Shown: positions 1 through 11,873 of the stretch, one piece after another
Layout of the letters: every line of letters starts with the position of its first letter
How positions within the stretch are numbered: position 1 is the first letter of the stretch
Assembly (NCBI GenBank): GCA_010279815.1
Contig: QEOQ01000690.1
Location: forward strand, 50,688-114,687
From: Brachionus plicatilis
Taxonomy: Eukaryota > Rotifera > Eurotatoria > Ploima > Brachionidae
Length of the DNA: 64,000 nucleotides
Direction: 5' to 3'
Program-made: the position numbers and the translations under genes
The notes under the pieces: model-generated
What the model was told of the DNA's origin: nothing
The model's input: only the letters and a program-made list of their open reading frames with translations
Database searches by the model: none

Positions 1-1799
1 TACAAGCTTATCCAAACTAAAGACACTTTACTTTTTTCACTAAGGCTCTTGGACCCAACAGACTATCATCAGCTATTTGCATTTTTTGCAGAACCATTTT
101 TACACAATTAGAACAAAAATTATAAAGTTTTAATTTTTGAACTGTAATTTTTGTAATAAAATTTCACATTGCCAAAAATAAGATCTAAAGAGTTTTACTT
201 TAAAACAATATAAACTAAACATTATTTGGTTGATGTATTCTTTTTAATTTCAGTAAATTGTAGCAGAATCAGTATATTGAGGGTACAAAGGATGTATCAG
301 TTGCTACAATTTTCAGAACATGTTTTGGTGCTTCAGAACTTAAGCTTTGGCATTTTTAAGACTTATAAAATTTTAATATAACTAATTTGTAAATTCCCAA
401 CAAATTTAATAAAAAATGAACAAATTAATTCAACCATAAATAAATTTATTAAATCAAACAAAAAATAACATAAAATAAAAAAAATATTTGTATTCAGAAA
501 AAAAGAGATAAACCGAAATTTTTTTGTAAACATTTACCAAAAAATTTAATTAATTAATAAAGGAATTTATATAAAATAATTTTTTTTTTGTGTAGCCGTT
601 CGGACTCTAATAACCTTTTTTCTTTTTCATTAAAGCGTTGCATTTTACGCATAATTTAATAGCAGTTTCAGTATTTTCTGAGAATTTTGTTTTTTTTGAA
701 GAGATTTCTATCTCTTTATCACTTGATTCATATCAATTCCAATATTGTTAAAATTTATTTCTAAAAAAATATTAATTATTAGCAAAAAAAGAAAAATTAA
801 CAAACAATAATTACTTATCTTTTTGAGTAAGCGATCGTGTGACAACAATATAAAATTTTTAACCAAAACCAGCAAGTGCATGTGCTAAATTTCCAATTTT
901 CTCTGTTTATCCCAATAATACGAACTGAATTAACAGAAGAAATCATTTCATCGAAAGTTTTCCACGGTTGATTTTTAGAATATTTAAGTAATGTTTGGCA
1001 TCATCACGTGAAAAACTTTTTAAAATAAATTAATTAATTGAATTAATTGTAAATTAATAATTCCCTTTTTTAAATTAATTTGAAATCTGAACTTTGATTT
1101 GCATTTTTTTGATGGTTATTAAAATTGTAATAATTAAAAATTTTAAATAAACTTTTTTAAATTTTTTCCTTTTTTATTGATTATGATTCAAGAAACATTA
1201 TTTTTTTCACTTTCTCTAGATTGTTTACCTGAATGATTCAAAATGTATGTTTATATACTTATTAAAATGCAGACAATCAAAGTGTTTTTATTATAGATTT
1301 CAAAATTTATATAAATACTAGATTTTGATGAAGAATTGTCTAAAATCAAAAAATAATAGTTTAAAAATATGTTCTTTTTTTCAAGTATTGAGATAGGTCC
1401 AAACCTTATTCACAAAAAGGTCCAACTTTTGTTCTTTAAAAAAGTTCGAATAATGACTGGATGGTTCGAACCCTTTCACTAATGCTGGCTGAAAAAAAAG
1501 TTTTTTTATTCTAAACAATTCTGAATTTCTTTAAGCCCTGCTCCTTAAATATATATAAAAATTGTTCACACCTGAAAAATAAAAATTCTTTTATTTTTAA
1601 TGCTATATTATTGTTGAATCTTAAACCATGTTAATCGAAATAAAAACTATTTTTAATTGTTATGAAGGTGCTTATGAAGCAAAATATTTTCTAACAGAAA
1701 TATTTAATGGAACTTACAGTTTTTATAAGTATGGTTTTAATAATGGGTTTATTTTTTTAAGCATAAAAATTGAGTAAACAATTTTATTATAATTTTAGG
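1..1799. other. AT-rich intergenic, no gene seen
   Basis: Very AT-rich sequence with homopolymer runs and frequent stops in all frames. I see no conserved coding pattern, RNA gene or clear transposon end here. A GGTTCGAACC string near 1461 resembles a tRNA B box but has no A box or acceptor stem around it. Confidence 0.6.
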
Positions 1800-1805
1800 T
1801 TTATT
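1800..1805 (-). promoter_or_regulatory. poly(A) signal of the WD40 gene
   Basis: AATAAA on the minus strand (tttatt on plus), about 11 bases beyond the stop codon of the WD40 gene. This implies a very short 3' UTR. Confidence 0.55.
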
Positions 1806-1815
1806 TTAAGACTTT

Positions 1816-3185
1816 TTAAAAGGGTCCTTCTCCGGTATTCCAAATTTTAAGCTTTTTATTTTCAAAGGCTCCAACTAAATCACCACTTTTTGTAACCACT
1901 AAAGACCGTAAAATATCATAGCTGTCATATGAAGATGGATTATTGAACAATTTTTTTATGTACCCTGTATCGGCATCCCAAAAAATCATAACTTTACCTG
2001 AATCACCTGTGGCAATATCACCACTTGGCAAAACAGCAAAATCTCTGGGCATCCATGGGTGTCCTAAATAATTAATTTTAATTTCTCCAGTATATGGGTC
2101 AATAGATCTGAATGTCTTATCCATTTCAAGCACTAAAAGATTACCATTTTTCAATAAACCCAGACGCCATATTTCTTTAAAATTTCCATTCAAGTCGTGT
2201 TTCAATAGTCCTGTTTCAATATCCCAAATTTTAATTGTTTTATCTTTTGACCCGCTAGCCAAATCTCCACTGTTAAGTACCACTAAATCTTGAACATGAT
2301 TGCTATGACCAAGTAATGTGTATATCAAACTTCCATCAGTAGAATTCCAGATTTTAATGGTATTGTCTGTTGATCCTGAAGCTATATGCCCGTTAGGCAA
2401 GCTTTTAACAACTCGAACTAAGCCCGAGTGTCCATTTAATTGAATTTTCATCAAATTGGCATTCAAGTCCCAAATTTTAATTTTCTTATCATCTCCTCCA
2501 CTCACAATATAGCCATTAGGAAGTATATCTATTGACCAAACTGGACCTGAATGTGCATATATTGATTTTGTTACTGTTCCATTTAAAGAATCCAGTATTT
2601 TAATGTATCCACTGTATCCGGCTGCAACTAAGTCACCATTAGCTAATACTTTAAAATCATTTATATATGTGGTTTCTTGTGTAAAAACTCTATAAGTGAT
2701 GTCTCCTTAATAGAATAAAATCTGATAAGATCAGAAGAGAAAAGCAAAGATAATTTACTTTGCACAAATGGTTTTTTAGTTGTTGTGGTTATGGCCTGTG
2801 TGGTAGTTGTAGGAGTGGATTCGAAACATTGGCACACAGAAGCTTCTTCCAATTTAGCACATTGTCCGAATTGAAAAAATTCTCCTCTGCATCTTATTTT
2901 GCAAATATCTTCATGCAATGAATCCAATTGATGGCATGATAAATATTTTTCTCCCTCTATTTCTAGATCGTTGCCGGAAAAGATATCCCGAGAACATTGA
3001 TTACATTTTGGATAAAGTGATTTTATGCATTTTTTGCAATTTTTTTCTCCACTACAACTCAAACAATTGGAAATTGCCTCTGAACAATGATCACAGGTAC
3101 TCAAAAAATGTTTAGAATTGGCATTTGTCTCAATGTAGAATAATGCTAAGCAAAGCAGTATTAAATAGTGATTTTTATTTTTCAT
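1816..3185 (-). CDS. Predicted secreted Cys-rich / WD40 beta-propeller protein
   Basis: Two exons, 2759-3185 and 1816-2705, joined across a 53-bp GT...AG intron (2706-2758); the joined frame gives 438 residues. Exon 1 starts with a hydrophobic signal peptide (about residues 1-22, core LILLCLALFY), then a Cys-rich stretch with many CxxC pairs, then a Thr-rich linker. Exon 2 is WD40 repeats: about seven blades can be traced from KIKIWD, IKIWNS, IKIWDI, MIFWDA and KLKIWN cores, enough for a full propeller. Read separately, the two exons look like two genes, because exon 1 reads through the intron into a stop and exon 2 has an internal ATG; splicing removes the stop. WD40 proteins are normally cytoplasmic or nuclear, so a secreted one is unusual. 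The function is unknown; the propeller is probably a binding platform. The intron junction is inferred from splice consensus and phase, not from transcript data. Confidence 0.85.
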
Positions 3186-5693
3186 TTTGATAAGAAAAAA
3201 TTGAAAAATTTTAGGGTTTTAAATGAAATAAAACAATTTAAACATATGTATTTTTCAGATATGTATCAGAAAAATACTACTTATAAACTAAACACATTTT
3301 TTGCTTGAAAATAAATCGAAAAACAAAAATATTTTTATTTTACAAAATTGTATTAAAATTTCAAAGCATTTGAATAAAGATTAAAAAAAAACAATATTAA
3401 AGATTGTAACAAAATCCTTAGAAAAAAATTTTTTTTTATATACCCATTTAGGTTTAAAAATTTTTAAATATCAACCTCTGGCAAATAAACATTTTTTAAA
3501 CAGTTGTTAAAAATTTTTAGTACCCGATCATTTTTATTGAGAAGCTTATAGTTTGTGAGATTTTACTGTAAATTTTTTTTTGTCTAAAATTTAACGAAAT
3601 AATTGTATTAATTGTAATACAATTTTTCAGTTATTGAAAATTTATCTTATAGTTTATTACTTTTAATTCGAATAAAACAATTTAAATTTTATTTTATAAT
3701 TTATTAATATAAAAAAACAGCAAGAAACAAATTGTAAAAAACGACGCATTTCGACCGATAGGCCTTCTTCAGGATTTATTTTTTTAAGTTATAAAACTTT
3801 ATAGAAAAAATATTCTTAAAAATAAATTAAATTCACATTAGAAGTCTTTTATTTTAGCACTTTTATGCTAAACTTAATCTTAAAATTACCTTTTTATTTA
3901 ATAATTAGTTTTTTTTTAAACTTTTAATACTCTTTTAATTGACTATTGCTTATTTGATTTCAAAAGGTAATTCATTTTTTGAAAGGTAAGTCGCGAAACT
4001 AATTTACAAATTTATTAATCATCATTACCTTTAAAATTAAGTTTCAACAAAGTTCAATGTTGATTTCTAAAAGACGACTATTCTGCTTTAACTTTCATTA
4101 ATTACAAATTAATTTAATGACAATTGAAAAAAAAATTTTCTGTCTCTTTGTTGAATATTAGTCAAGGGAATAAAACTTTTTGTTTTAAATATTAAGAAAA
4201 AAAATCGAATTTTTCTATTAAGAAGTTATTTAGGAGTTTACATTAATTTACTTATTAAAATAAAATAATATGGCATTTTTTTTTATATTTTTTCAAATTA
4301 GAATAAACCTCTCACTGGTCTGAACAAAAGATCATCATTAACTGCCCACAGTATCTCCCTAAATTATTAAATAAAAATATAAATTTTTATCTGCTTAAAA
4401 AATATTCCATGATAGCAGCCAATAAATTTACTTTTTTTATAATTTTATTTTTTTTTTAATTAATTTGATATATTAAAATTTTCTGTGAAAATAATTTAAA
4501 TAAAAAATCTAATTTTTGTAAATATTTATTCTAAAAAAAATGTATTTATGTTTTCACTTCTTTATTATTCGAAATCAAAATTGACACATACGGTATGTAG
4601 AATATAAACTTGAAAAATTTAGTAAATATTAAAACAAATGTAAATAAATGAAAAGATGAATAAAAATAAAACTCCAAATTGGCAATAAGTTCTATATTTA
4701 GCACTTTTTGGACTTGAAAAATACTTATTAAAACTAAAAGACTAAATATTGCTGCAATCAAATATGAGATATTCCAACAGAATTCAAGTAAATGAATATT
4801 TATTTATTTAAAATATAGTTCGGCAAAGCCTTGGACGGTTGGAATGGAAGCTTAGTCCTTCCTTTCCACAAGAAGAACATTTTTGAAACTAAATAATTTT
4901 AGCCAAAATGTTAAATTAGATTAAAGTTAAATTTTAAATTTTTCAGTGAATTTGTTAAAAAAAAAGAAAAACGACTTGAATAAATAAACATAAAGTTTTT
5001 GAGAGAGTGAATATTAAAACCTTAAAAAAATCAAATCAAAAATTTAAGAAAAATATTAAAGTTTGATTGAAAATTAATTACTAAATTTATATTTAAGTAA
5101 TATTTAAATAAATTATTCGAATTAAGTTTGAATATCCCAAATTCGATTTTTTTGCTAACCTTTTTAGATATGGGCTTAAAAAAAACTCAAAGTCAACTTA
5201 ACAATTTTAATTTTTACTGAAACAAAAAAAATTCAAAAATATCAAATTTAAATGATGTTTAAAATAAAAAATTAAACGGATAAAAGATGAAGTTAAAAGG
5301 ATTCTTTTTTTGAATGATTTGAAAAAAAAATTTATTATTGTTTTTAATTTGTAATAATAAATTTATTTTTAAAAACTTTTTAATTCTTTCGTAAAAATAA
5401 CTTTAAATATCATTTGTATAAAATCCATTCATTTTTCAATTAAAAATTTATTCTTCCAAATTTAAATAAATTAAAAATTTCAAAATTAGATTGTAAAAAA
5501 GAAACAAATTTATGATTTATATATTTTGTATTGAAAAAAATTAAATTCAAATATTTAAATGTTTTATTGAATGGAATTCGATTTTACCAATGGGATTAAT
5601 TTTAAAATAATCAAAATCATTTTATTTAAATAAAAAATAAAAAATTTAATTACAGTCTTAAGAAAAGATTTAAAATTTAAAATTATTATTTAT
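3186..5693. other. AT-rich intergenic, no gene seen
   Basis: No convincing coding sequence. A short, less AT-rich patch at about 3745-3775 (gcatttcgaccgataggcc followed by ttcttcagg) looks like a transposon terminal motif. A similar cluster (aagacctatgtctcttcttc) is at 17512-17531, but no element can be delimited. A 71-codon hydrophobic open frame at 4546-4761 (minus) looks like chance in AT-rich DNA. Confidence 0.5.
4795..4890 (-). repeat. Probable retroposon 3' tail
   Basis: Read on the minus strand, a moderately GC-rich stretch with CAAGGCTTTGCCGAAC runs into TTTTAAATAAATAAATA. That is the usual look of a LINE or SINE 3' end with an A-rich tail. No coding part remains, so the call rests only on composition and the tail. 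Confidence 0.35.
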
Positions 5694-8600
5694 CTAAATA
5701 TCTTGTTTAATAATTAGCGGATTGTGAATTATTTTGTCATGTATATGCACAAAAAGGGGTATGTAAGTCAAATAGTCGACAATGTCAAAATAGATTTTGT
5801 GCGAAAACTTATCTTTGGCATACTCGACATGTTTGGAAGTGACACCACCTGCCTCGAACTCAATTAGAACATCTTTGATGCAAATAAGCTTGGTCTCTTG
5901 GTCGACCAGATAGCTCCACAAATTTTTAACTTTGAACACTTTGTTCTCAACAGTGAACAAATCATACTGCGGCAACAAATTACTAAACCAATTTTCGTCC
6001 AAATGACTAATTCTATTTGCCAAAGACACAATTATGGTAAACAATTTAATGTCAGCGCCAAACATCAGCGCGTCCACATTCACCAAATTAAGCACACTAA
6101 AAAGATAGGTCATTTTTAAGTTGTTCAATTTAACTATGGACTCAATGGCTTGTATGAGCTCTTCGCCATTTAGAAAACCTCTTTTTCTAGAGTCATGTTT
6201 GGCAAAGGCCGCTTCGCATCTAACATTTCGGTGATTTTCCAAAATGCACCATTTGAGCAGCCAGTCATCTTCAAGAATGAACTGTTCGGCATTGCCGAGC
6301 AATTTTTCATTTTCCGGAATGCGAAATGGCCGCTGAAGAGGTCTGAGTTGAAATTTTTTCTGGTTCTTTTCTTCCTCAATTGGCGACTCGACCTTTCGCG
6401 GTGTTACTTTTTTTGGCAATTCGGTCTTAACTACCAACTGTGGCTTTACAAATGGTGCCACTTTTTTTTGCCTTGGCTTGATGTCTATGTTCACCGGTTT
6501 GAAATCACTTTTGTACTCAAAGTTTGACAATTCCACTTGTTCTTGCTGCACCTTTTTCTCAATTTGTTCCATCTCAATTTCCAACTCTTTGAAATCTTCG
6601 ACTGGCTCGTCTGACTCTGTTTCGGAAAATTCCTGAATCCGCGCATTCTCAAATCGGATTTTCTCGCGCATCCGCCTATTAGCCAGCTGAGCACCTAAAG
6701 GCCGAGTACTTTGACTCGTTGTCGGCTCAATATTTTCCACTGGGTCACTATCAGACAACGATTCCTCACTGTCCTCTCCCGAAGCCATTTTTTTCTTCTT
6801 GCCCCTCTTTTTGCTGTTTTTCTTAGCTTTGCTTTTGATTTTTTTACTCTTAACATCCGCCACTTCATCCACCGGGGTCTCTACTTCCTCAATTTCCACT
6901 TTTTTCTCTTCCGGTGTTGCTCGCTTTGGCAAAGTTTGAATTTGTTCAAGTGGTACATATTTTTTGGTGCGTATCAAAGCTGGATAGCTGATTAATTTTC
7001 TGTCTAGTTTTGGTTTTTCGGCAAAAGTGTACGGATTGGTGACAAAATGCAGAAAAGTTGTGTTTTCCTTGCGCAATGGTTGTGGATGTATTGGCGGCAT
7101 CGAGAAGCTTTTTTGGCTCAAGGAAGCATCAATTTTCGAGTGGCTTTCGGTTTTTGTTTGCCGAGGACTCGCTAGCCTGTCCAGAGTCTTTTTTTCGATA
7201 GGCTTTAGGATACGCGGATGCACTTTGGTATCCTTTAGGTTGAATTGAGTGTGAGCTTTTTTTAAAGCAGGCATGGAAGATCTGTTGGTACTTTGTGTTG
7301 GTTCTTGTTGGAAGGATCTTTCTAGTTGGATTGAGTGTTTAGATGTTGAGATGGATCTGTCTGTTGAGCATGCACTATTGGTGGGCACTTCGAAGGTGCC
7401 TTTGTGGTTCACTTCGAGCACTGACTTTATTTGCTCCCGGTTTATGGTGCTGTTTTCACGGTTGACCGGGATGCGCCATTTTAGCTTCTCTACCTTCAAG
7501 CCTTGGTTCTTCAGGTCGAACAAACTAGTTTCGTAAAGCTCATCTTCTTCTTCGCTCTCATACTCGAATTGTTCTATCAGAAATTAAAAAAAAAAAGAAA
7601 AAATTATTTTAAAATTTTTATTTAATAAAAAAAAATTTTATTTTTATTTACCAAAATAGTAAATGTCAGCTATGTCCTTCAAATTAGACCAAATTAAATC
7701 TGAGTATTTCATTTTATTAATAAATTGGGGGAAAGAAAAAATTTTTTTAATTGACTTTTAAGAAAGAGTTCTCAAAAATTTTATAATCATTAGAAACCTT
7801 TAGACATTAATTAAATGTTTATTAAATTGAATTTTTTTTTCTTTAATTAAGGGTCTTCATAGTTACTCTAAATATTTAACTTTATTTAAAAAAAAAAAGA
7901 TCACATGAAGAACATAGGAAATCATCTAAAAATTTAATTTATTTACCGTAGCAGTCGTAGAATTTTGTTCGCGAGTCGTACTTGACTTCGCATATTTTGG
8001 GATAAAGTGAGTTGCCGGCTACACTTGCACTGTTCATAGCCAAATTCTTGACAATAAATCGGCGAAAATCAGAAACAATTTAAGCTATTTTAGACAGAGC
8101 TGTTACCAAGTAAGAAATTTAAAGCTATAAAAAAATAATTCTTTTTAAATTTAATTTCAGTAATTTTCAAGAGGCCCTTCAAATTAAAATATTGACATAA
8201 TTTTCTTTTTTTTTTTAACATTTATTTTGTTTATCCTTTTGAAAAAAAATATTTTCCAAATTTAAGTTTTTAGTTTAGTTAAATTGGTGTTCCACTTGAG
8301 CCTAATTTTTTCTTTAAATTCATTAAATTTAAAACAAAGAGACATCTGAGCTAAGATTAATTTTCTTAGATTGGTTTACAAAGACAAAGGTTTTATAAAC
8401 AAAATAATTATTTAAAACTTTAATGTGTAATTAGAAAAATTTTCCAAAAATAAAGTTAAACACAAATAGTTGATAAAATAGGCCAAATTCAATTGTCACC
8501 AATAAATCATTCAGAATTATTTAATTTTTTTTCTCAGCACAAAATTTTTTATTTACATTAGAACAACAGAATTTAATCTATTGAATAATAAAAAAAAATC

Positions 8601-8782
8601 TAATAACATCATGCGTTGAAATAGAAGAAATAAAAATAAAGAAAGTGCGGAAATATTAACATGATAAGAAGGCCATAGTTTTCCTCATTGATAATTTTAT
8701 TAAAAAATATCTTACTAACTGCATCGATTTGATCTTCTTCATCCCAATTATCCTCTTTATTATGATGAAAGAAGACTTTCAT
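5694..8782 (-). CDS. Uncharacterised 696-aa protein with degenerate EF-hand
   Basis: Four exons in phase: 8720-8782, 7947-8046, 7652-7699 and 5694-7573, each flanked by GT...AG, giving 696 residues. The start is the ATG at 8782, the first in a continuous chain; upstream exons cannot be excluded. The N-terminal part is acidic (ESEEEDE near residue 70). The middle is disordered, with Ser/Gln/Pro-rich sequence and a Lys-rich block followed by an acidic Ser-rich block. The last about 200 residues are ordered: an EF-hand-like helix-loop-helix at about residues 531-542 (D at 1, G at 6, E at 12, but Arg at positions 3 and 5, so calcium binding is doubtful) and a hydrophobic segment ending DYLTYIPLFVHIHDKI. 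I do not recognise the family; a ciliary or cytoskeletal scaffold would be a guess. The long ATG-initiated frame inside exon 3 is not the true start, because the frame is open upstream and links to earlier exons. Confidence 0.78.
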
Positions 8783-9514
8783 TTTTTTTTGATAATTTTA
8801 ACCACTTTAAAAATTCAATTTAAATTTAATTTTAATTTAAAGGTTAATCAATTAGCTAGTGACCCTGTCTTTTAGACTGATTAACACTTCACTTATTTAA
8901 ATTCCATATAAAAAAAGTATTAATTTTAGATTTTAAATTTTAATAAAATTTAAAAAAAATTTGAACAGAAAATAAGTTGAAAAGTTCACCAATAAGAAAT
9001 TCAAGCTAAACAATTAAAATTTTGGCACATATTAAAAAAACTCAAATTAATGTTATTGAAAATTGACAGCTTAAATTTGGAAAGCTTCATCATTGATCTT
9101 TCATCTTTAGGCAATTTATTATTCTTAAGTAATATTAATCCAAAATTATTTCAAAAATAAATAAATAAACAAAATAAATTTAAAAAATAATAATTTGAAA
9201 GTTTTAATAGATATTCTAAATCAACGCACCAATATTTTGATAAACCTTTAAATTGAATAGAAATTATTAAATCTAATGAATACAAAAGATGAGCAAATGA
9301 TACTTAAAAACTAATAATTAAACAAAATTCTTAAAAAAAAGAGAAAATATAAAAGCGTCATTTATTTTGATTAAAGATCGATTATAAAATATTTATTCTT
9401 CAATTAAATGGAAAAGTTTTCGATTAAAACCATTAGATATCGTAAAATAAATTTAGTTAAATGTTTTTTAATGTATCGAACAAACTATTATTAAATTAAA
9501 TCATCAATTAAAAC
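8783..9514. other. Intergenic with a dispersed repeat copy
   Basis: AT-rich, non-coding. Apart from the family C copy at about 8838-9150, I see nothing. Confidence 0.5.
8838..9150 (+). repeat. Dispersed repeat family C, copy 1 (short)
   Basis: Shares three blocks in order with 35585-36605 and 40995-42350: a head with GACTGATTAACACTTCA, a central AAGCTAAACAA-like block, and ATTAATGTTATTGAAAATTG followed by a CATTGATCTTTCATC block. The fourth block of the longer copies is missing. It has no coding capacity. The class is unknown; a non-autonomous DNA element is likely. Confidence 0.6.
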
Positions 9515-9755
9515 CAGAGTTGTTTAAAAGTCACATGTCTCAAGTCAAGTCCAAGTCCGAACTTTAAAATTTTGAATACTGAAGAAGAAATTTATGTTAA
9601 AATTGCAAAAAAATTCTGATATATAGCAAATCTATTGCTTTAGACAACCCAAGAGTATATAAATTTTTTGGTATGAAGCCTGATCTAGCAAATTTTAAAA
9701 AAAAATTCTTTACTTGGACTTTTTTTTGGGACTGTTAAACAACTTTGATTAAAAC
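9507..9755. mobile_element. hAT-type miniature transposon (MITE)
   Basis: Element 9515-9747 (233 bp) begins CAGAGTTGTTTAAAAGTC and ends with the near inverse GGACTGTTAAACAACTTTG. It is flanked on both sides by the perfect 8-bp direct repeat ATTAAAAC (9507-9514 and 9748-9755). An 8-bp target duplication with CAGAG-type ends is the hAT superfamily signature. There is no transposase, so it is non-autonomous. Subterminal AAGTC motifs recur in a related palindrome at 43904-44005. Confidence 0.85.
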
Positions 9756-10363
9756 ATTTTATCAGTTAAAAAAAAATAAAGAAATAAATTTTAAAAATAA
9801 TTTGAAAAATAAAAAATTAAAAATTAAACATTACATTACTTTTCAATAGAAATATTCATTTTCAATTTGAAAAGCCATTTTTCAACTTCTTTTAGATACT
9901 TTATATTCATGTTTTCAAGATTTCATACCTTTTTAAAAATAAAAAAAGGAGCCAAATCATCTCCTAAAAAAAATAGAGTATTGGCAGTTTGTTTTGTTTC
10001 TTTTTGGTATGTCATTAATAAACATGTTGAAAAGATGAGAAGATTTCTTAGGGATCATGGTTATACTTGCGTAATACGCCTAGTACCCCAGACCATGACT
10101 CCGACCAAGGCACTATATATATATTACTGTTTGTGTTTTTAGTTTTGAAGTTTTGTGATTTAAGATTGAAAGTTAAATAAAAGAGTTGAAGCCAAGCTCG
10201 CTTTAATTTTTAGTTTGTTTAATACCAGCCACGCTATTAAACTTTCTATTTTCCAAGATTTTTGAACTTGGCCAAGTTCCAAACTCGTGTTTAAGAGTCG
10301 TCATATCAAAATAAAGTCTCTATTGGTAAATTTTTTAAACATTATGTTGTGAATCCGATCTAG
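9756..10363. other. Intergenic; 91-codon open frame of doubtful status
   Basis: A 91-codon ATG-initiated frame at 9867-10142 (plus) encodes a basic, aromatic-rich peptide with no motif I recognise. It could be a decayed transposon part or an upstream exon of the next candidate, but no splice chain joins them cleanly. I do not call it a gene. Confidence 0.35.
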
Positions 10364-10672
10364 ACCAGACCGCGCTTCTATTATGATCATAATGATGATG
10401 ATAAACGTCTTAATTTTAATAAATTTATAAACAAATCAAAAATTGGTTGGATTGGAGTAATTTTTTTATTTTTTTGGTTCCTTGAAAAATTAATAAATTT
10501 TTTAAAGCTTGGATTTGATGTTCCTCCTAAATTTCCAAAAACAAATGAAAATTTGAAAAACCTTCAAAGAGCAAAAGTAATGACAATTATGGATTTTTAT
10601 AACTTACCCGTGAAAAATAGCTTGAAAGGAAACAAAGAATTAATTGCCGATTATTTGGCTATTCCTAATTAA
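10364..10672 (+). CDS. Candidate exon: single-pass membrane protein, C-terminal part
   Basis: An open frame of 102 codons runs from just after a TAG at 10361 to a TAA at 10670. It has no ATG near its start, so it would be a 3' terminal exon (an acceptor-like ctag sits immediately upstream). It encodes an acidic stretch (YYDHNDDDK), one strong transmembrane segment (IGWIGVIFLFFWFLEKLI) and a charged tail ending DYLAIPN. An open frame this long is unlikely by chance in DNA of this AT content, and the residue mix looks protein-like. The product is unknown and the upstream exon was not found. Confidence 0.4.
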   Translation, partial: TRPRFYYDHNDDDKRLNFNKFINKSKIGWIGVIFLFFWFLEKLINFLKLGFDVPPKFPKTNENLKNLQRAKVMTIMDFYNLPVKNSLKGNKELIADYLAIPN

Positions 10673-11437
10673 AACCCATGATGTTAGTCATCTCTTTTTT
10701 ATTTTTTAATTATTTTAAATTCATTAATTAGATTTAAATATTACATTTATATGATTAATTAGAAATAAAATTAATTTGCATTTAATCTAAATGCTTTTAT
10801 TCCAATCCATTATAAACAACACTAAACAATAAATTTTTTAATTTATCATATACCAAATCAATATTTTGAAAGATGCAACGTACAGAAAAAAAATATCTTT
10901 CCGTAGCAATATCTAAAAAGAAATTATAGATAGAAAATTATCTGGCGACTAAAAAACCTAAGTAAAATAGATTTGATAATTTTTTTTGTTAATTAAACAT
11001 AAAGAGTGTAATGGACGAGGTTTTGGCCATTAATATTATATAGGGAACTTTAAATTTTAATGAATCTTTATTCTTTATTGTCTCTTCAAAAAAAAACAAA
11101 AGCAATAACTAACTCAAGTCTATATTGGAGGAAAAGTGTGTTTTTATGTCTCTCTCCACGTACACAATTAACGTTTGTAGCTTAACAGAATGTTAAGTTA
11201 CCTCTCGTCTTTATGACTAAGGAATTGAATTATTACAAGAGAAAAGTATCAAAATAAAAATATGTTTAACTTCTTTTAAAAAGTTTACATGACTAAGATT
11301 TGCTTGTTGTTATTAGTTTATTTGATATTTCAAAGAAAAAAAGGCTTTGAGTAATGAAACTCCTTTCGCAATTGGTATTTAAAATTTTAAAAAAGTGTCC
11401 ATATAAAAAGTTGTGTTGAATTAATTAAATTAATAAA
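10673..11437. other. Intergenic, no gene seen
   Basis: AT-rich. A slightly more complex patch at about 11000-11210 (containing GGACGAGGTTTTGGCC and CTCTCTCCACGTAC) may be a decayed retroelement, but no ends can be fixed. Confidence 0.45.
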
Positions 11438-11774
11438 ATGACATTAGAAGTTGAAAAAGAAATCGGAAATGTTTCAGAAAAACAATTGTCCATTAAAAAT
11501 GGCTCATTTGAGACTTTACAAAGGAGGGTTTTAAGTTCAGATTTTCTTGAGCTTTCAACAAAAACATCAATAAAATCCTGTATGAGTGAAGTAATGAGTG
11601 TGTTTTTACATATTAAACTTTTTTTATGTACTTTTCGAGCAGAATTCTGAGTCTAGACTCAATTCTATCAACCTTTTGGTCCTCGAGAAGGCCAGAAAGT
11701 TGAATAGAAGGTGTGTCATAAGGTAAGTGATATGTTGATTTAAAACATGTATTTTGATTACTAGCAGTTATTGA
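11438..11774 (+). CDS. Candidate small spliced gene, about 79 aa, unknown function
   Basis: ATG at 11438 opens a 51-codon exon ending at a GTAATG donor. A 52-bp intron (11591-11642, ending GAGCAG) joins in phase to exon 2 (11643-11722), which ends at a strong donor, AAG|GTAAGT. A 45-bp intron then leads to a few codons and a TGA at 11772-11774; if the second intron is retained, a TAA at 11724 ends the protein almost identically. AATAAA follows at 11874. The peptide is charged and helical-looking (LNSINLLVLEKARKLNRR) with no signal peptide. Intron sizes match those of the certain genes here, which is the main support. No family recognised. Confidence 0.42.
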
Positions 11775-11873
11775 ATGTGTACGGGATAGGACGAAAAAAC
11801 TATAGTCTATAATGGAACCTATAAGTGCATTATGAACTCCAATTAAGGTACTTGTTACAAGATTTACTTATGT

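Noticed and set aside
1450..1480. tRNA B-box-like GGTTCGAACC
   Set aside because: No A box, anticodon arm or acceptor pairing can be built around it on either strand.
3745..3775. GCATTTCGACCGATAGGCC plus TTCTTCAGG motif, possible Penelope-type or other retroelement end
   Set aside because: Only a short match to my memory of such motifs; no ORF, tips or second copy good enough to delimit an element.
4546..4761. 71-codon hydrophobic frame (minus)
   Set aside because: Could pass as membrane segments, but composition is that of random AT-rich DNA and there are no supporting exons.
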